Assembly (NCBI GenBank): GCA_963930645.1
Contig: CAWVNO010002520.1
Coordinates: 40,201-104,200, forward strand
Direction of reading: 5' to 3'
Length of the DNA: 64,000 nt
From: Salticus scenicus
Taxonomy: Eukaryota; Arthropoda; Arachnida; Araneae; Salticidae
This document shows positions 23,529 through 34,000 of this stretch, in pieces. A program made the position numbers and the translations under genes. The notes under the pieces are model-generated. The model was not told the origin of the DNA. It ran no database searches and worked only from the letters and a program-made list of their open reading frames with translations. Position 1 is the first letter of the stretch. Each line of letters starts with the position of its first letter.

Positions 23529-24289
23529 ATTAAAATTGTGTTTAGTTGCTACTTCAGGTTAAGTTACAACAATCATACATAATTAAGGAAGAACATTAGG
23601 TAATGTAAATATATACATTCCAGTCGGAGGTGTACCACGTATTGTTTTGTCTGTTTTAGATGCATCACAAGTGTATGTTGACGTTATTCACAAATTCCTT
23701 TGTACAAGTGCATTTTCTGATGTTTGCAATAGAAATTTGCAATGGTAAAACTTAAAAAAAGCTAAACAGAAATTTTGAATATCATCAAATATATATATAA
23801 AGAACATTATAATTATTTATAAAACATTATCATTATATTCTTTATTTTCCAATCTGGAGACGAATTTTCTTAGCAACTGTCAGATTTTTCACTTCCTGTT
23901 CAGCTGTTGTCTCTAAATGTGTTAACTCCACTTTGTATAATAAAGGGATATCTCATAAATTAATCTGAAGCTGTTGAATTAAAAATAAATTTACCTTTTA
24001 AACCAAAGAAAGATGAATCTGTAATAAAAACGATCAAATTAAGTCTCAAAACCGTAAAGATTTATCAAATTAACTTCCAAAAGCAATAATATGTTGCAGA
24101 CACATACAGGAATGGTGAAAATAAAAATTTTAAACAGTACAACGTACAACATATGTTAAAATTTGTTGTGACTGAGTGGAATTACATTAAATGTTCGATG
24201 ACACATATTATATATATTGACAAACTTTATACTTCACAAGACGATTTACATTACATATATTCATATTGAAGAAAAACAGACTAGCGATT
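23529..24289. other. 5' flank/possible 5' UTR intron of the zinc-finger gene
   Basis: No long frame. On the minus strand 23665-23714 reads K-C-T-C-T-K-E-F-V before a stop, which looks like a decayed finger, but the match is loose. Confidence 0.35.
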
Positions 24290-24600
24290 CATGGAGTAAC
24301 CGGAAGTGATTTACTCCTATGTCATCCGTATTTCCTGTTCGTCTCTCGTCGAATTATTCTATGACGGCGTCATCTGTCAGCTTGGCGTGATAGATCTCAG
24401 GATTCATACATAGACAAGTAGAATTAGACATTCAACTCGACCCTTTACTTCCAGCGCCCCCACTCACTTTGTAAGAAACTAATATTGTAAACAAACAGCC
24501 GCGGCGATATTCCTTGGCAGCCTGGCGCTTTTGGACGTTTGCCAATTCCCAGCACTGTGACTTCATTCGAATTTTTGCTTAGCTGAGAGTTTTTTAGATC
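24290..24600. promoter_or_regulatory. Candidate bidirectional promoter between the zinc-finger gene and the THAP-like exon
   Basis: This stretch is clearly richer in G+C and CpG than its surroundings. It lies about 760 bp upstream of the zinc-finger ATG (minus) and about 150 bp upstream of the THAP-like ATG (plus). ACCGGAAGTG at 24299-24308 matches the canonical ETS site often found in TATA-less promoters. A GC-box-like GCGCCCCCAC lies at 24454-24463, and GCCGCGGCG near 24500. No TATA box is obvious. A 29-bp stretch at 24409-24437 recurs, inverted, with one mismatch at 32955-32983. On the minus strand it is followed by GTATGA, a possible 5' splice site for a non-coding first exon of the zinc-finger gene. 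Promoter activity is inferred. Confidence 0.5.
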
Positions 24601-24747
24601 TGGCTATCTGAGAACAATTTTCTTGAAAGCTGAGTATTTTTTTAATTTTTTTTTTTTTTATATATATATATTTTGCTTATTGTGAATGTATATTATGTAC
24701 TGCTAATTTATTATTATTTCACAAGACATGACTTTCAAGAATAATGA

Positions 24748-24842
24748 ATGTCGTCTCTGAAACGTGACCGGTGTGTATTGTGCCTCTCCAATGCTGATTC
24801 TTCACAAAACAAATTATTTATGTTCCCCAAAGATCCTAAGAG
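24748..24842 (+). CDS. Candidate first coding exon, THAP-like zinc-binding domain
   Basis: ATG at 24748 is preceded directly by an in-frame TGA, so the start is bounded. The 31 complete codons begin MSSLKRDRCVLCLSNADSS and end with LFMFPKDPK; the exon closes at AG|GTATTT, a good 5' splice site (phase 2). Cys9-x2-Cys12 followed by a hydrophobic-F-P-K-D-P motif is how THAP domains begin; the family then has a Trp and a C-x2-H pair, expected in a later exon. THAP domains bind DNA and occur in P-element-type transposases and host regulators. I could not identify the next exon before 28.4 kb. An overlapping ATG at 24744 opens only a 7-codon frame. It could instead be a chance short frame in a promoter-proximal region. 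Confidence 0.45.
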
Positions 24843-25260
24843 GTATTTCTTGCAAATATTTCTATTTCTTTTTAGTAGATTTATGCCTTGTTATAAATTA
24901 TTTTTTTGTCTATTAACTGTTTAGCGAAAACGAAACAAAGAACATCTGCGATTTAGAAATTTTTCCTTCTTACAAAATTTTATAATTATTACCACCTAAT
25001 TATATAAACCATTGCATTCTTCATTTAGTTCTGTATAATCAGATGCTTTCTGAAGGTCTTACTTTTTTTTTTTTTTTTTTTTTTTTAAGACTGAATACAA
25101 ACACCTCGATGTACAAATTTCCAATCGCAATCATAATCGTATTCATTATAGAAACTGCTTTATTTATCCTGTACTATTATTAGATATCAGTATATTTCAT
25201 AATCATAAAATAATTTTAACGATAAATTTTGTTTGCAAGAGCTGTTTTTCAATGGAAAAA

Positions 25261-25298
<38 letters not shown>

Positions 25299-25898
25299 TG
25301 ACATTTGCCCCACTCTGTGTATTTTTAAAAGTTAGAAATTAATCATGTTGTTATGTCCAGTCGATTATAATTGTTCCACCCTATTACAGCAATTTTTTTT
25401 TTGTTGTTGTTAAAATGTTGTGGCTTAAGAGTAATCATTTTTAATGAAAATATTAATCTGTTTATGTGTATGCAAATTGCTTCCGGTATACTTAATCTCA
25501 TATTATTTAGAAATATTTGATGTGCAAATTTTATTTTTACACTCAAACAAGGGTATTCATTGTCTGTTTATCTGTGTTTTTAAACACAACTAAATTTTGG
25601 ATTGTGATAAGTATCAAATATAAATTTTTACCTTTTATTGTTTACATTTAAACATATGAAGTAAGTGTTCATTTATGTTCTATAAATTCTCATACAGATA
25701 AGCTCAATATCTTCGCTATTCAACATCAATTTCAGCTTGATCCTCTTAAATTTTAAATCATTTTTCAAACATTTTTAATTCTTTGTAAGACCCATATCTT
25801 TTTTAATAAGAAACTTCATCAATCCACAAAAATTTGTGTAACAACCAGGGGTGAGAATTTTTAGCTTTTCTGTAAATTTAACTTCTCACTTTCCTCAC

Positions 25899-25949
<51 letters not shown>

Positions 25950-26016
25950 CTGATGTGCATTTGTTACGTCAACTAACGAAATAAAATTTGATAGAATATT
26001 AAAGCATAATCATTTG

Positions 26017-26051
<35 letters not shown>

Positions 26052-26860
26052 TTTTTGTAGACTGAAAAAAAAAAAAAAAAAAAAACATATTTATTACTTT
26101 AGTATTGCAGAATTTGTCATCAAAATTCTAGAATTTCATTTCAATGTTTTGCCTTTGCGTATAGTTTCAGATTTTTTGTCATTTTAGTAACCTCATCCCT
26201 GAATATCTTAAGATTTTAAATACATTTTTTATACTTTCAATGAATAACAATGTATTTTTAGTGCAAATGTTTGCTCTTTAAAATTTTCTATTTTTTTCTA
26301 AACTTTTATTTATTTATTGTTATTCATTCATTTATTTATTTATTTTTTATTTTTTTGGGAGTAATAATAGCTCTCTTTTTTTTAGATATGTTTTTGGTAA
26401 ATATAAAAAAGATAATTTTCTTTAAAATTGTTATGTAAATGACAGACTGAAAAAATTTTATATTATAATTTTTTGTAAGTTCAGTTTGGTTAATAATATA
26501 ATTAAAACGATTGACATTGTCTTACAATGTTTATCATTTGTAACTTTTTGGTTACAAGAGGGAAAGAATAAATATAAATAAAAATTACAGGTAATATTTT
26601 CAAGGTATTGGAAAGATGTTGCATTTATCTGCCCCATAAATTATTTTATAAATTTTGATTGATTATAAGATTCTGGAATTTGATTTATCTGTCATATACA
26701 AGAAAAATAAAAAAGATTTATATAATTGTTTAGTGTTCTTTTATACATATTTGTATTCAATGTTTGAATTTTTTACTCAGCTAATTATGAATACCAGCAT
26801 GTTACTATCAAAGTTCGAAAATTTTCAATTTGATTATTATTTGTTTACATTTTTCCCTTC
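24843..26860. other. AT-rich, presumed intron of the plus-strand candidate gene
   Basis: No exon recognised. Contains (GT)n at 25269-25296 and 25918-25945, (ATTT)n at 26018-26054, and long T/A runs. Confidence 0.4.
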
Positions 26861-26870
26861 CTTGATTTCA

Positions 26871-27100
26871 GGGCCCACCAGCGGCCGAGCGGTTCTGCGC
26901 TCAAAGCTGGTAGATGGGAGGTGCCGGGTTTGATCCCAGGTCGCGCTCTTCAACCTAACCGTTCAGACTTTTCCGTGGTTTCCTCTGAAACTCGTGTAAA
27001 TATGGGCTAGAATCCCTTAGAAAGGCCCCCCATGGAGGGCATTTTCCCTATTAGCCTAGGACACACATGGAGTCAATTGGCCTTAAATCCTCCGCATTTT
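26871..27100 (+). mobile_element. tRNA-derived SINE, family 1
   Basis: Best-preserved head: GGCCGAGCGGTTCTGCGCTC (A-box region, tRNA-Ser/Leu-like) and GGTGCCGGGTTTGATCCC (B box). The body carries GTTCAGA-TTTTCCGTGGTT, GAAACTCGTGTAAATATGGG, AGAATCCCTTAGAAAGGC, CCCCCATGGAGGGCATT. The body is shared with seven further copies in this window. Confidence 0.85.
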
Positions 27101-27555
27101 AAATTCTTTGTTTATTTTATAGCAATGTATATTGACTGTTTTATATTTATGTTTATAGTAATTTAAATAAATGTGTAGCTGTCGAAAAGGAAAAAAAAAT
27201 ACCCCACACTTTTTTTTTTTTTTCCTCTTCAAGATGGACGAGATCAAGCTAACCAAAGCTGCTACAGAATAAAAAGGATTACAAGCATTAAAAGAAAAAA
27301 AAAAGATTGAAATTGTAAAGAAAATTAGTTACAAAATTGTTTTGACCAAACAAAAATTAATTACTTAATCCCCCCCCCCCTCATAAAGATGTCTAAATCA
27401 GTTTGGCTATATCTCACCATTTTTTTTTATGTGTGTGTGTATAATATAATTAACTGGCTATTTTATTTGGTTATGGCTTCAAATAATTTGCTTACACAAA
27501 ATATTACTATGGGTAATTTTATCTAAATGTGTATATAAATTTAAAAAAAAACAAA
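27101..27555. other. AT-rich sequence without recognisable gene
   Basis: Homopolymer tracts (A at 27190, T at 27211, C10 at 27371). No exon. Confidence 0.4.
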
Positions 27556-27559
27556 AGGT

Positions 27560-28135
27560 CAGGAGTGAAACTTTTCAGGGGCTACCTCTGAATTCAGGGT
27601 TTTTGAAATCTTTACTGTCTTTGCATTTCATGTTAAAATACATTGTTTTTACAGAAATAGCAGCACCACCTATTGGTTAATATGCATCCACTTTGATTCA
27701 AAAAAATGGCTTTCTCACATATCAAATTTTGTTTCATTACACACAATAGAACATGAGATATAGTCTTCTTTGAAATTGCAGAAATCACTGTTTAGCATTC
27801 CCAGCTGTAGAGAGATGAGCACCAAAAGTTGATAGACACTAATTTAGGTGTAGGTGCATCTATATATAAATTTATTGTGCAGTAGTTCCTAAGATATAGC
27901 CGTCCTTTAAACTGTAAAAATAAGTGCTCCACCTATTGAGTAGTTGACACTAAAAATTCATAGGCACTAATTTTGATCAAAGTGCAACAACATATAAATT
28001 TATGTCATCCACTGCTCTAGTTTCTGAGATAGAAACAGCACAAAATTTTGTCGCACACAGTCACAAACATTTTTTAAAAGATGTCAAATCGTGCTCTGGA
28101 TCCCCTCAAAGTGTGTAAGTCCATCAAAAACTCGA
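27560..28135 (+). repeat. Dispersed non-coding repeat
   Basis: GGAGTGAAACTTTTCAGGGG, TGAATTCAGGGTTTTTGAAA and CATTTCATGTTAAA recur at 55035-55130. The rest has loosely periodic segments (CACCTATTG, GACACTAATTT, TATAAATTTAT) and ends GTGCTCTGGATCCCCTCAAA. Class unknown. Confidence 0.55.
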
Positions 28136-28395
28136 AGTCGAAAATTTTTATTTAGTTAAAAATACTCTTAATTGCATCGTATGTAAATGTGACAAATCTT
28201 TTTGTAAATTCAATTTTTTTTTTTTTTTTATGTAGATACTATTAAATAGAAAATCAACGATATGTATTAATAGTATATACTGTTTAAAAGCCTAATTTTT
28301 TTAATTATAAAAAAAAAAAAAATAACTATGTTATTTAAACTTTGTTAATTTTGTGGTCACATTCGTCTATTTATTTTTTTCTCCTCTCTTTACAG

Positions 28396-28475
28396 GTTTG
28401 CATATAAGGCCTGACACTGTTCTTCAGCAGTTTGGACTACAAATACAAAGTTTCGTCAAAAAAATGTCTTCATAA
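28396..28475 (+). CDS. Candidate terminal coding exon, unidentified
   Basis: A strong 3' splice site (long T/C tract ending TTTACAG at 28395) precedes a frame of 25 codons, LHIRPDTVLQQFGLQIQSF and on to VKKMSS, then TAA at 28473. It needs a phase-1 upstream exon. If joined directly to the phase-2 exon ending at 24842 it would terminate after five more residues, so either internal exons are missing from my reading or the two are not one simple transcript. AATAAA follows at 28628. No family recognised. Confidence 0.28.
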
Positions 28476-28627
28476 TTTAATTAACATATAAATTTCAGAG
28501 TTCCCATCAGGTCACTTTTGTATTTTTATATCACAATCAGCTCATTATTTTTTTAGGTAAAACCATGTAATCTACTAATAATTATGTGATAATATAAAGT
28601 GTATTATGACTATACAATTTTTGTTAC

Positions 28628-28633
28628 AATAAA
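28628..28633 (+). terminator. Candidate poly(A) signal
   Basis: AATAAA 155 nt after the stop of the candidate terminal exon, at a typical distance for a 3' end. Plausible but not distinctive in AT-rich DNA. Confidence 0.3.
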
Positions 28634-28795
28634 ATGAAATCTTCAAAATATCTTAAATGTGGATTTATTTTTCTTATTCTTAAAATTTCTGTGAAGAGAA
28701 AAAATAAAATTATGCTGCAGTAATGTTCTTGAGAAATCATTAAATTTCGCATTAAAGTTTTATTTATTTGGGAGGGGGGGGGGAGATGGATGCAT

Positions 28796-28971
28796 CAGGG
28801 GCGGATCCAGAACGTGACTTTTTTTTTTGGGGGGGGGGGGCTAAGTTTTTTCAAAATGTTATTCTAGACCAATAAACAATTTACAATTGCAATATTCAAT
28901 TGTAAATGTTAGTGTTTTATTTTGGGGGGGGGGGAGCCTTCACCCCCCCCCCTTAAATCCATAGCACCCTT
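28796..28971. mobile_element. hAT-like MITE with poly-G/poly-C core
   Basis: CAGGGGCGGATCCAGAACG start is a common hAT-type terminus; the far end AAATCCATAGCACCCTT is a decayed inverse. Interior includes G11 at 28831 and CCCCCCCC before the right end. Target duplication not clear. Confidence 0.5.
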
Positions 28972-29197
28972 ATAACATAGTTAGAATTTTTTTTATAATG
29001 AGAGAATTGTACCTTCCTGCAATAAGAATGTTTTCTCTTTGCATGAAAATTTCTTGCTAAATTATCAGGTATTTTTTAATTAATTCATGATCACCTGTGT
29101 GTGAAGAGATATATTTCTTATAGTAGTCCTAAAAATATATATATATATATATATAATTGAAAAAGTTTATCAGTATTAGCATGTTTCCATAACTTAA

Positions 29198-29593
29198 CAT
29201 TTTCGTGACCGGCATACTTTTGCCTTTTTTAACACTGATTGCCAGGGAATATTGAAGTAAACTACAGCTAGTTGCTGCAAAATTTTGATGTTTAAACATG
29301 AATAAAAGTTCAATGTAATGTTTTGAAATGTTACTCTTGTAATTACCTGAAGCTTGGAAGGAAGATTAGTTATGTAATAATAGAACAAACCTATAATACT
29401 ATCAAAGAATTGATACTCTAATAATACTATCGAAATAATACTGAAGTATTGTTTCCATAGACATTCTTAAAATGACATGAATTCAGGTCAGCGGTAACCA
29501 GGAATAGAATCTGAAAAGACGTGCATTTATGTCAGCGGCAACTAGCTATAGAAGTTGAAATGACATGAATTCACATCAGCGGTCGCGAATGTG
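29198..29593. mobile_element. piggyBac-like MITE, TTAA flanked
   Basis: Ends CATTTTCGTGACC and inverted GGTCGCGAATGTG, flanked by TTAA at 29194-29197 and 29594-29597. The right part holds about three repeats of TGACATGAATTCAGGTCAGC with GGTAACCAGGAATAGAA-like spacing. No transposase. Confidence 0.65.
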
Positions 29594-29599
29594 TTAATA

Positions 29600-30830
29600 A
29601 GTGAAAAAGATTGTGGAAAATAAAGATTATGTGATTATGTAAAAATTAAGAAGTAATTTCAATGACAATAAATCCAAATCCTGTTTTAAAGAATATTACT
29701 TCCTATATAACAAGATTATAGCATTGTTTCTAATGAAGGATTTATTTATTACTTCAAATTTTCTTATTGAAAATAGGACAGATTTTTAAATTCTTATTTT
29801 GTATTTTTAAGCACACTGCACTGCACAAGTATGATAAAAAAGTGAAGGAAAAAAATGTCAATGTATTATTTGTAAATATCTAATCTCCTTAACTATTTTA
29901 TGAACTTTGGATTCCGTAATTAGTCAAAGTTTATGGAAATACCATAAATTGCAAAAATCTCACAATTGTCTTTTGATCAAATTTTAACCACAATCCGTAA
30001 GTTTACCTGACAGTCATTATTTTAATTCACACCTAAAATATTGTTGAGTATCCCCCCCCCCTAAATTTATGGTGTTTTCACAAACTTTTTAAATTATTAC
30101 TTTTTCAGCACTGGTGTAGTTTAAACTGTAGATTACATAGTTTAATAAAATTTACAAGTAGATGAGGATGGTACAGCGAAAAAGCATGAAATCATTATTT
30201 GCTGCAAATTACATTTTTTATATCATTAAAGGTAAATGAATGAATGACTGGTTCCATTTCAAAATATTAACACTTTTCTACAATTAAAGTGCAATATGCA
30301 ACTTTATTTAACAAAATTGCAAACGGAGACATGTATTTATAAAAAATTCAAAGCAAAGCTTAAAAAAAAGGAAGAAAAAAAATCATTTTGCAGCGTTTTA
30401 AAATTATGAAATCTGACAGTTGTTACAATTGTAAGTAGATGCGGTGTTAAGTAAAAAAAGCATCAAATTACTAATTGCTACAAATTTCAATTGCCCATTC
30501 CTGGGCATACATCATGAAAGAGCAGATAATATCTACACTCGCTAATGTCAGTGGCCTATTTTATTCTGTGTTAAAATTAGCTTCCATAATTACTCATTTA
30601 TAATATATAATTCCGTTTTTACATTCAGAAAATTCACAATCATTCAGTTAGTACACACTTTGCAAAAATTGATTTTTTTAATTTTTTGTGTTGCAAATAA
30701 TAGAATGGTAAAAATGCAGTTAGTGAAAACATGTATTTTTGAACTCGAAATTATTATTATTATTATTTTTTTTAATGAGTGCTAATTTAAATGTTATGAA
30801 TTTTCCGAATAAAAAAACAGAATTAAAAGA
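29600..30830. other. AT-rich sequence without recognisable gene
   Basis: No supported exon or element. Confidence 0.4.
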
Positions 30831-30839
30831 AAATATATG

Positions 30840-31014
30840 CAGTCGAACCTCGTTAACGTGAATTACTTTTTTTTTAACATGATCTTTTTCCACAACCCCC
30901 ATCAAAATGAAGATTAGTTTAATTATATGAAGATTTGCTATTGATATCGTGAACTACTGATAACATGAATAAATTTTTCATTCCCCTTGAGATTCACGTT
31001 AACGAAGTTCAACT
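30840..31014. mobile_element. pogo/Tigger-type MITE
   Basis: CAGTCGAACCTCGTTAACGT at the left and inverted TTCACGTTAACGAAGTTCAA at the right, 175 bp apart. CAGT-GAACCTCGTTA ends are typical of Tc1/mariner (pogo/Tigger) MITEs; a TA duplication is not clean. Confidence 0.65.
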
Positions 31015-31155
31015 ATATTAGTAAGTAATTGTGTGAATAAATTTTCCCATAGAATGCGATAGGATTTCACTATTGACGGAATTAGATATTGTCTCCTCTT
31101 AAATACTGAATTATGACTAAAAGAAAAAGTTATTAAAGATTGAATTATTATTCCA

Positions 31156-31266
31156 GCTCTGCAAAAAATGCCAGAACTGGAAAATCAAACCCATACACTC
31201 TGACTGATTACCGATTTGGCATTAGTTCAGAATGCAACTACAGATATAACAGGTGTTTATATTCCC
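31156..31266 (-). mobile_element. tRNA-derived SINE, family 3, diverged
   Basis: Aligns with 14291-14430 through CCAGA-C-GG-AATCAA-CCC, CTGA-TACC-A-TTGGCATT and CAGATATAACAGGTG. Promoter boxes are degraded. Confidence 0.5.
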
Positions 31267-31589
31267 GGCTGTGGCTTTTTTGCACAGTTGATATAAAAAT
31301 TGTCTAATACTTCATCTGTAATAAATATTTATGGTTGATAAACAAAGTACTCTAAACAAAAGAGGACATTCACCTATTTCCTTCCTTTCACCTCCTCTTT
31401 TTAAAATGAAATTTCAACACACAATTTTGAAGAATGTTGAATCAAAGATTTAATGAATATTGCAAGAATTTCTGATAAATATATATAAGCTTGAATTATA
31501 AAAGTATCCAATGAGCTAACATTAAGAAGTAATCACTGAAAAAAAAAAGAAAAAATAGCAAAAACAAGAATTGTGTTTTGGGTTGGAAT

Positions 31590-31945
31590 AAAATGCAAAT
31601 ACTTTGTTTGCAGCACTCACGCCTATGTTGTTTTCTTGATGAAGTATCGTGCTTTATTCTAATCTGAAACAATTGTTAAGATTCCCCCTCCTCCCCCCCC
31701 CCCCAAAAAATGGTGTTTATAGGTGTTTTTTAATTACCATGATACTTATTAAGATGAAAAAGTTGAAAAATTGAAATTTAAAGGTAAGTACAAATTTTTG
31801 AATAAACAAACACCATAAAATGCAACTTTTTTTTTTGGCAGCCCTTGTGCCTATTTTGTTTGCCTGACGAAATGTTGTGTCTTCTTTCAAACCTAAACTA
31901 TTGTTGAGAGTTCTTGCATTTTACGGTGTTTATTCAAAGTTTTAT
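31590..31945 (+). mobile_element. Two right-arm fragments of the ACACCATA fold-back family
   Basis: 31610-31730: TTTGCAGCACTCACGCCTA, GATGAAGTATCGTG, CTGAAACAATTGTT, ATGGTGTTTAT. 31795-31945: starts with a left end (TTTTTGAATAAACAAACACC) then GCAGCCCTTGTGCCTA, CTGACGAAATG, TATTGTTGAGAGTTCTTGCA, TTTACGGTGTTTATTC. Order matches the right arm of 4786-5075. Confidence 0.7.
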
Positions 31946-31949
31946 ACTT

Positions 31950-32690
31950 ATTAAGTAGATTTTGTTTATTAATGAGATAGAAATACTGTTTTATATCAGT
32001 AGACGTTAAAGTAGAAAGCGAAAAAAGAAGTATACATTTAATTTTTTTCTATTAAAAGTACATTTAATTTCCAAAGAAAAATGTTAACTGTGTTTCTTTA
32101 ATGAAATTTCAATATATTTATGAAAAGTTAAAGTATAAATATTGCAAGATTTCTGGATGAAATATTTTAAAGTTAAAAAGAAGTATTTTTAATAATTAAA
32201 ATATAAAATTTCGTTTGTTATTATGAAGAAAATACTAAATTGTTAAGTACATATTTAAAGCTAAAGAATAAATATTAATCTGGATATGACATATTTAGAA
32301 AGTGAAAATATTTAATAATTCCTTATTCCTATTTTTTTTTTAAACGTTAAGTGTTGAAAAAATGAAGTATTTTACACAATTTATTCAGCTTTTAATAAAT
32401 ATTACAGTTTTTCTCTTATTTTTAAGTTTCAAATTCAATTAAATGGAATAAACTAGAAAAAAAAAAGTGATATATATTTTTTTTTCATTTAAGTTGAAAA
32501 TATAAAAAAAAAAAAAATAGAGTGAAATATTACAAAGAAATCATAAATTTCCTATTTAAAAAAAAAAAAAAAATCATATATATCTATATATATATTCATT
32601 TAAGTTGAAATATCAAAAATCTAGAGTAAAATATTACAATGAAATTATCAATTTCCTGTTTTAAAAAACGAAGTTTACTAAAAATAAGAA
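31950..32690. other. Very AT-rich sequence without recognisable gene
   Basis: Repeated AAGTTGAAAT/ATATTACA phrases and A runs; possibly degenerate simple sequence. No exon. Confidence 0.4.
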
Positions 32691-32699
32691 AAGGCTGAA

Positions 32700-33085
32700 A
32701 AGGAAGTATTCTGCCGTTTTCCTTTCCGGCAATGGGAGGAGGGAGTAAAGTTTGTAAATAAATCGATTATAATCTCCGTCTGTCCATAATCTCCTAAGGT
32801 TGTTATTTTTCTTTAAATCGCCAAAAAGAGCGATAAATCGCCAGCCATTGGAACCTGACTCCACGGTTGCTACAATAATTCTTTCAAACTAAGTGGTGTC
32901 GCTAGTGTCTATGTGATTTTAATGTTAGAAGAAATTTCCATTACGGCCAATGGGAGTTGAAGGTCTAATTCTACTTGTCTATGGATTCATATTCATTATC
33001 ATTACATTGCTGGGTCGTCGTTGTGTGTGATGTGTGCTTTCATTTCGCTCTCCTACATTTGCTTATGCTCACGGATTATTGTGCT
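32700..33085. promoter_or_regulatory. Promoter-like patch ending at a MITE and the scaffold gap
   Basis: GC and CpG rise here compared with both sides. Inverted CCAAT boxes (CCATTGG at about 32846, GGCCAATGGG at about 32946) and a CTTTCCGGC lie within 250 bp. Bases 32955-32983 match, inverted and with one mismatch, 24409-24437 in the zinc-finger/THAP promoter. A gene may start here in plus orientation and continue into or past the gap. No coding exon identified. Confidence 0.35.
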
Positions 33086-33091
33086 ATTATA

Positions 33092-33772
33092 CAGTCGGCT
33101 GCAAAATTATTCGAGCACTAGCCAATAATTCCTGTATTAAAAAAGTACATTTAAGACTGTTTTGTTCAATAAACTCTTGTCGAATCATGTTCTTAGACTG
33201 ACTAAGAACATGACTCGATAAGGATTTATTTAACAAAGCAATATTAAGTGCACTTTTTAGGTAGATTCCTTATAGGAGATCTACCTATTGCAATGGTCCT
33301 CATGACACGACTTCTAGAAAATTTCCTCATATCTTCACCGATCATGACCCCTAGAACCCAAAACCACCCACCGTTCAAAAGTTTATATATATGTATAACG
33401 CATTTTCCCATGTTAAGTTGTGAACACGATAACTAGAGTAATTTTTATGTAAATTTAACCAGCTCAGGATATGTTGTCAGAACAGTAAAAATCTCGGTCG
33501 AGTTCGTAGATGGCGTATTTAGCTCATAGGGGGTGGAAATGCTGGGGGGTGTGTTCCTATGTTAAAAAATTCCTGGGGGTGTGTTCCTATGTTAATTCCT
33601 ATGTTAAAAAAGTACACTTAAAACTGTTTTGTTAAATAAATCCTTGTCGAATCATGTTCTTAGACTGAATAAGAATATGACTCGATAAGGATTTATTTAA
33701 CAAAGCAGTATTAAGTGTACTTTTTTTAGACAGGGATTATTGCTAGTGCTCGAATAATTTTGCAGCCGACTG
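33092..33772. mobile_element. Composite CAGTCGGCTGC MITE, TA flanked
   Basis: The left terminus CAGTCGGCTGCAAAATTATT and inverted right terminus AATTTTGCAGCCGACTG are flanked by TA (33090-33091; 33773-33774). Instead of one palindromic core there are two (AAGTACA-TTAA-ACTGTTTTG and its inverse, centred on GTTCTTAGACTGA), at 33141-33256 and 33604-33731. They are separated by about 350 bp of unrelated DNA containing a duplicated GGGGGTGTGTTCCTATGTTA. The left core lacks a right terminus and the right core lacks a left one. Confidence 0.8.
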
Positions 33773-33800
33773 TAGCTATACTGTGCAGTTGCTCTTGGAA

Positions 33801-34000
33801 NNNNNNNNNNNNNNNNNNNNNNNNNNNNNNNNNNNNNNNNNNNNNNNNNNNNNNNNNNNNNNNNNNNNNNNNNNNNNNNNNNNNNNNNNNNNNNNNNNNN
33901 NNNNNNNNNNNNNNNNNNNNNNNNNNNNNNNNNNNNNNNNNNNNNNNNNNNNNNNNNNNNNNNNNNNNNNNNNNNNNNNNNNNNNNNNNNNNNNNNNNNN
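33801..34000. other. Assembly gap, 200 N
   Basis: Exactly 200 N, a conventional placeholder; true size unknown. Reading frames drawn across it are meaningless. Confidence 0.99.

Noticed and set aside
24843..24980. Short intron of 82 bp joining 24842 to 24925
   Set aside because: The resulting peptide (S-E-N-E-T-K-N-I-C-D) stops after 20 codons and does not resemble the rest of a THAP domain.
26605..26660. Possible second THAP exon (Y-W-K-D-V-A-F-I-C-P after TTTTCAAG)
   Set aside because: Phase would fit the 24842 donor and it has a Trp, but the acceptor is poor and the frame stops after 19 codons without C-x2-H.
26871..26940. tRNA gene
   Set aside because: A and B boxes are good, but no complete cloverleaf and a conserved SINE body follows; eight copies share it.
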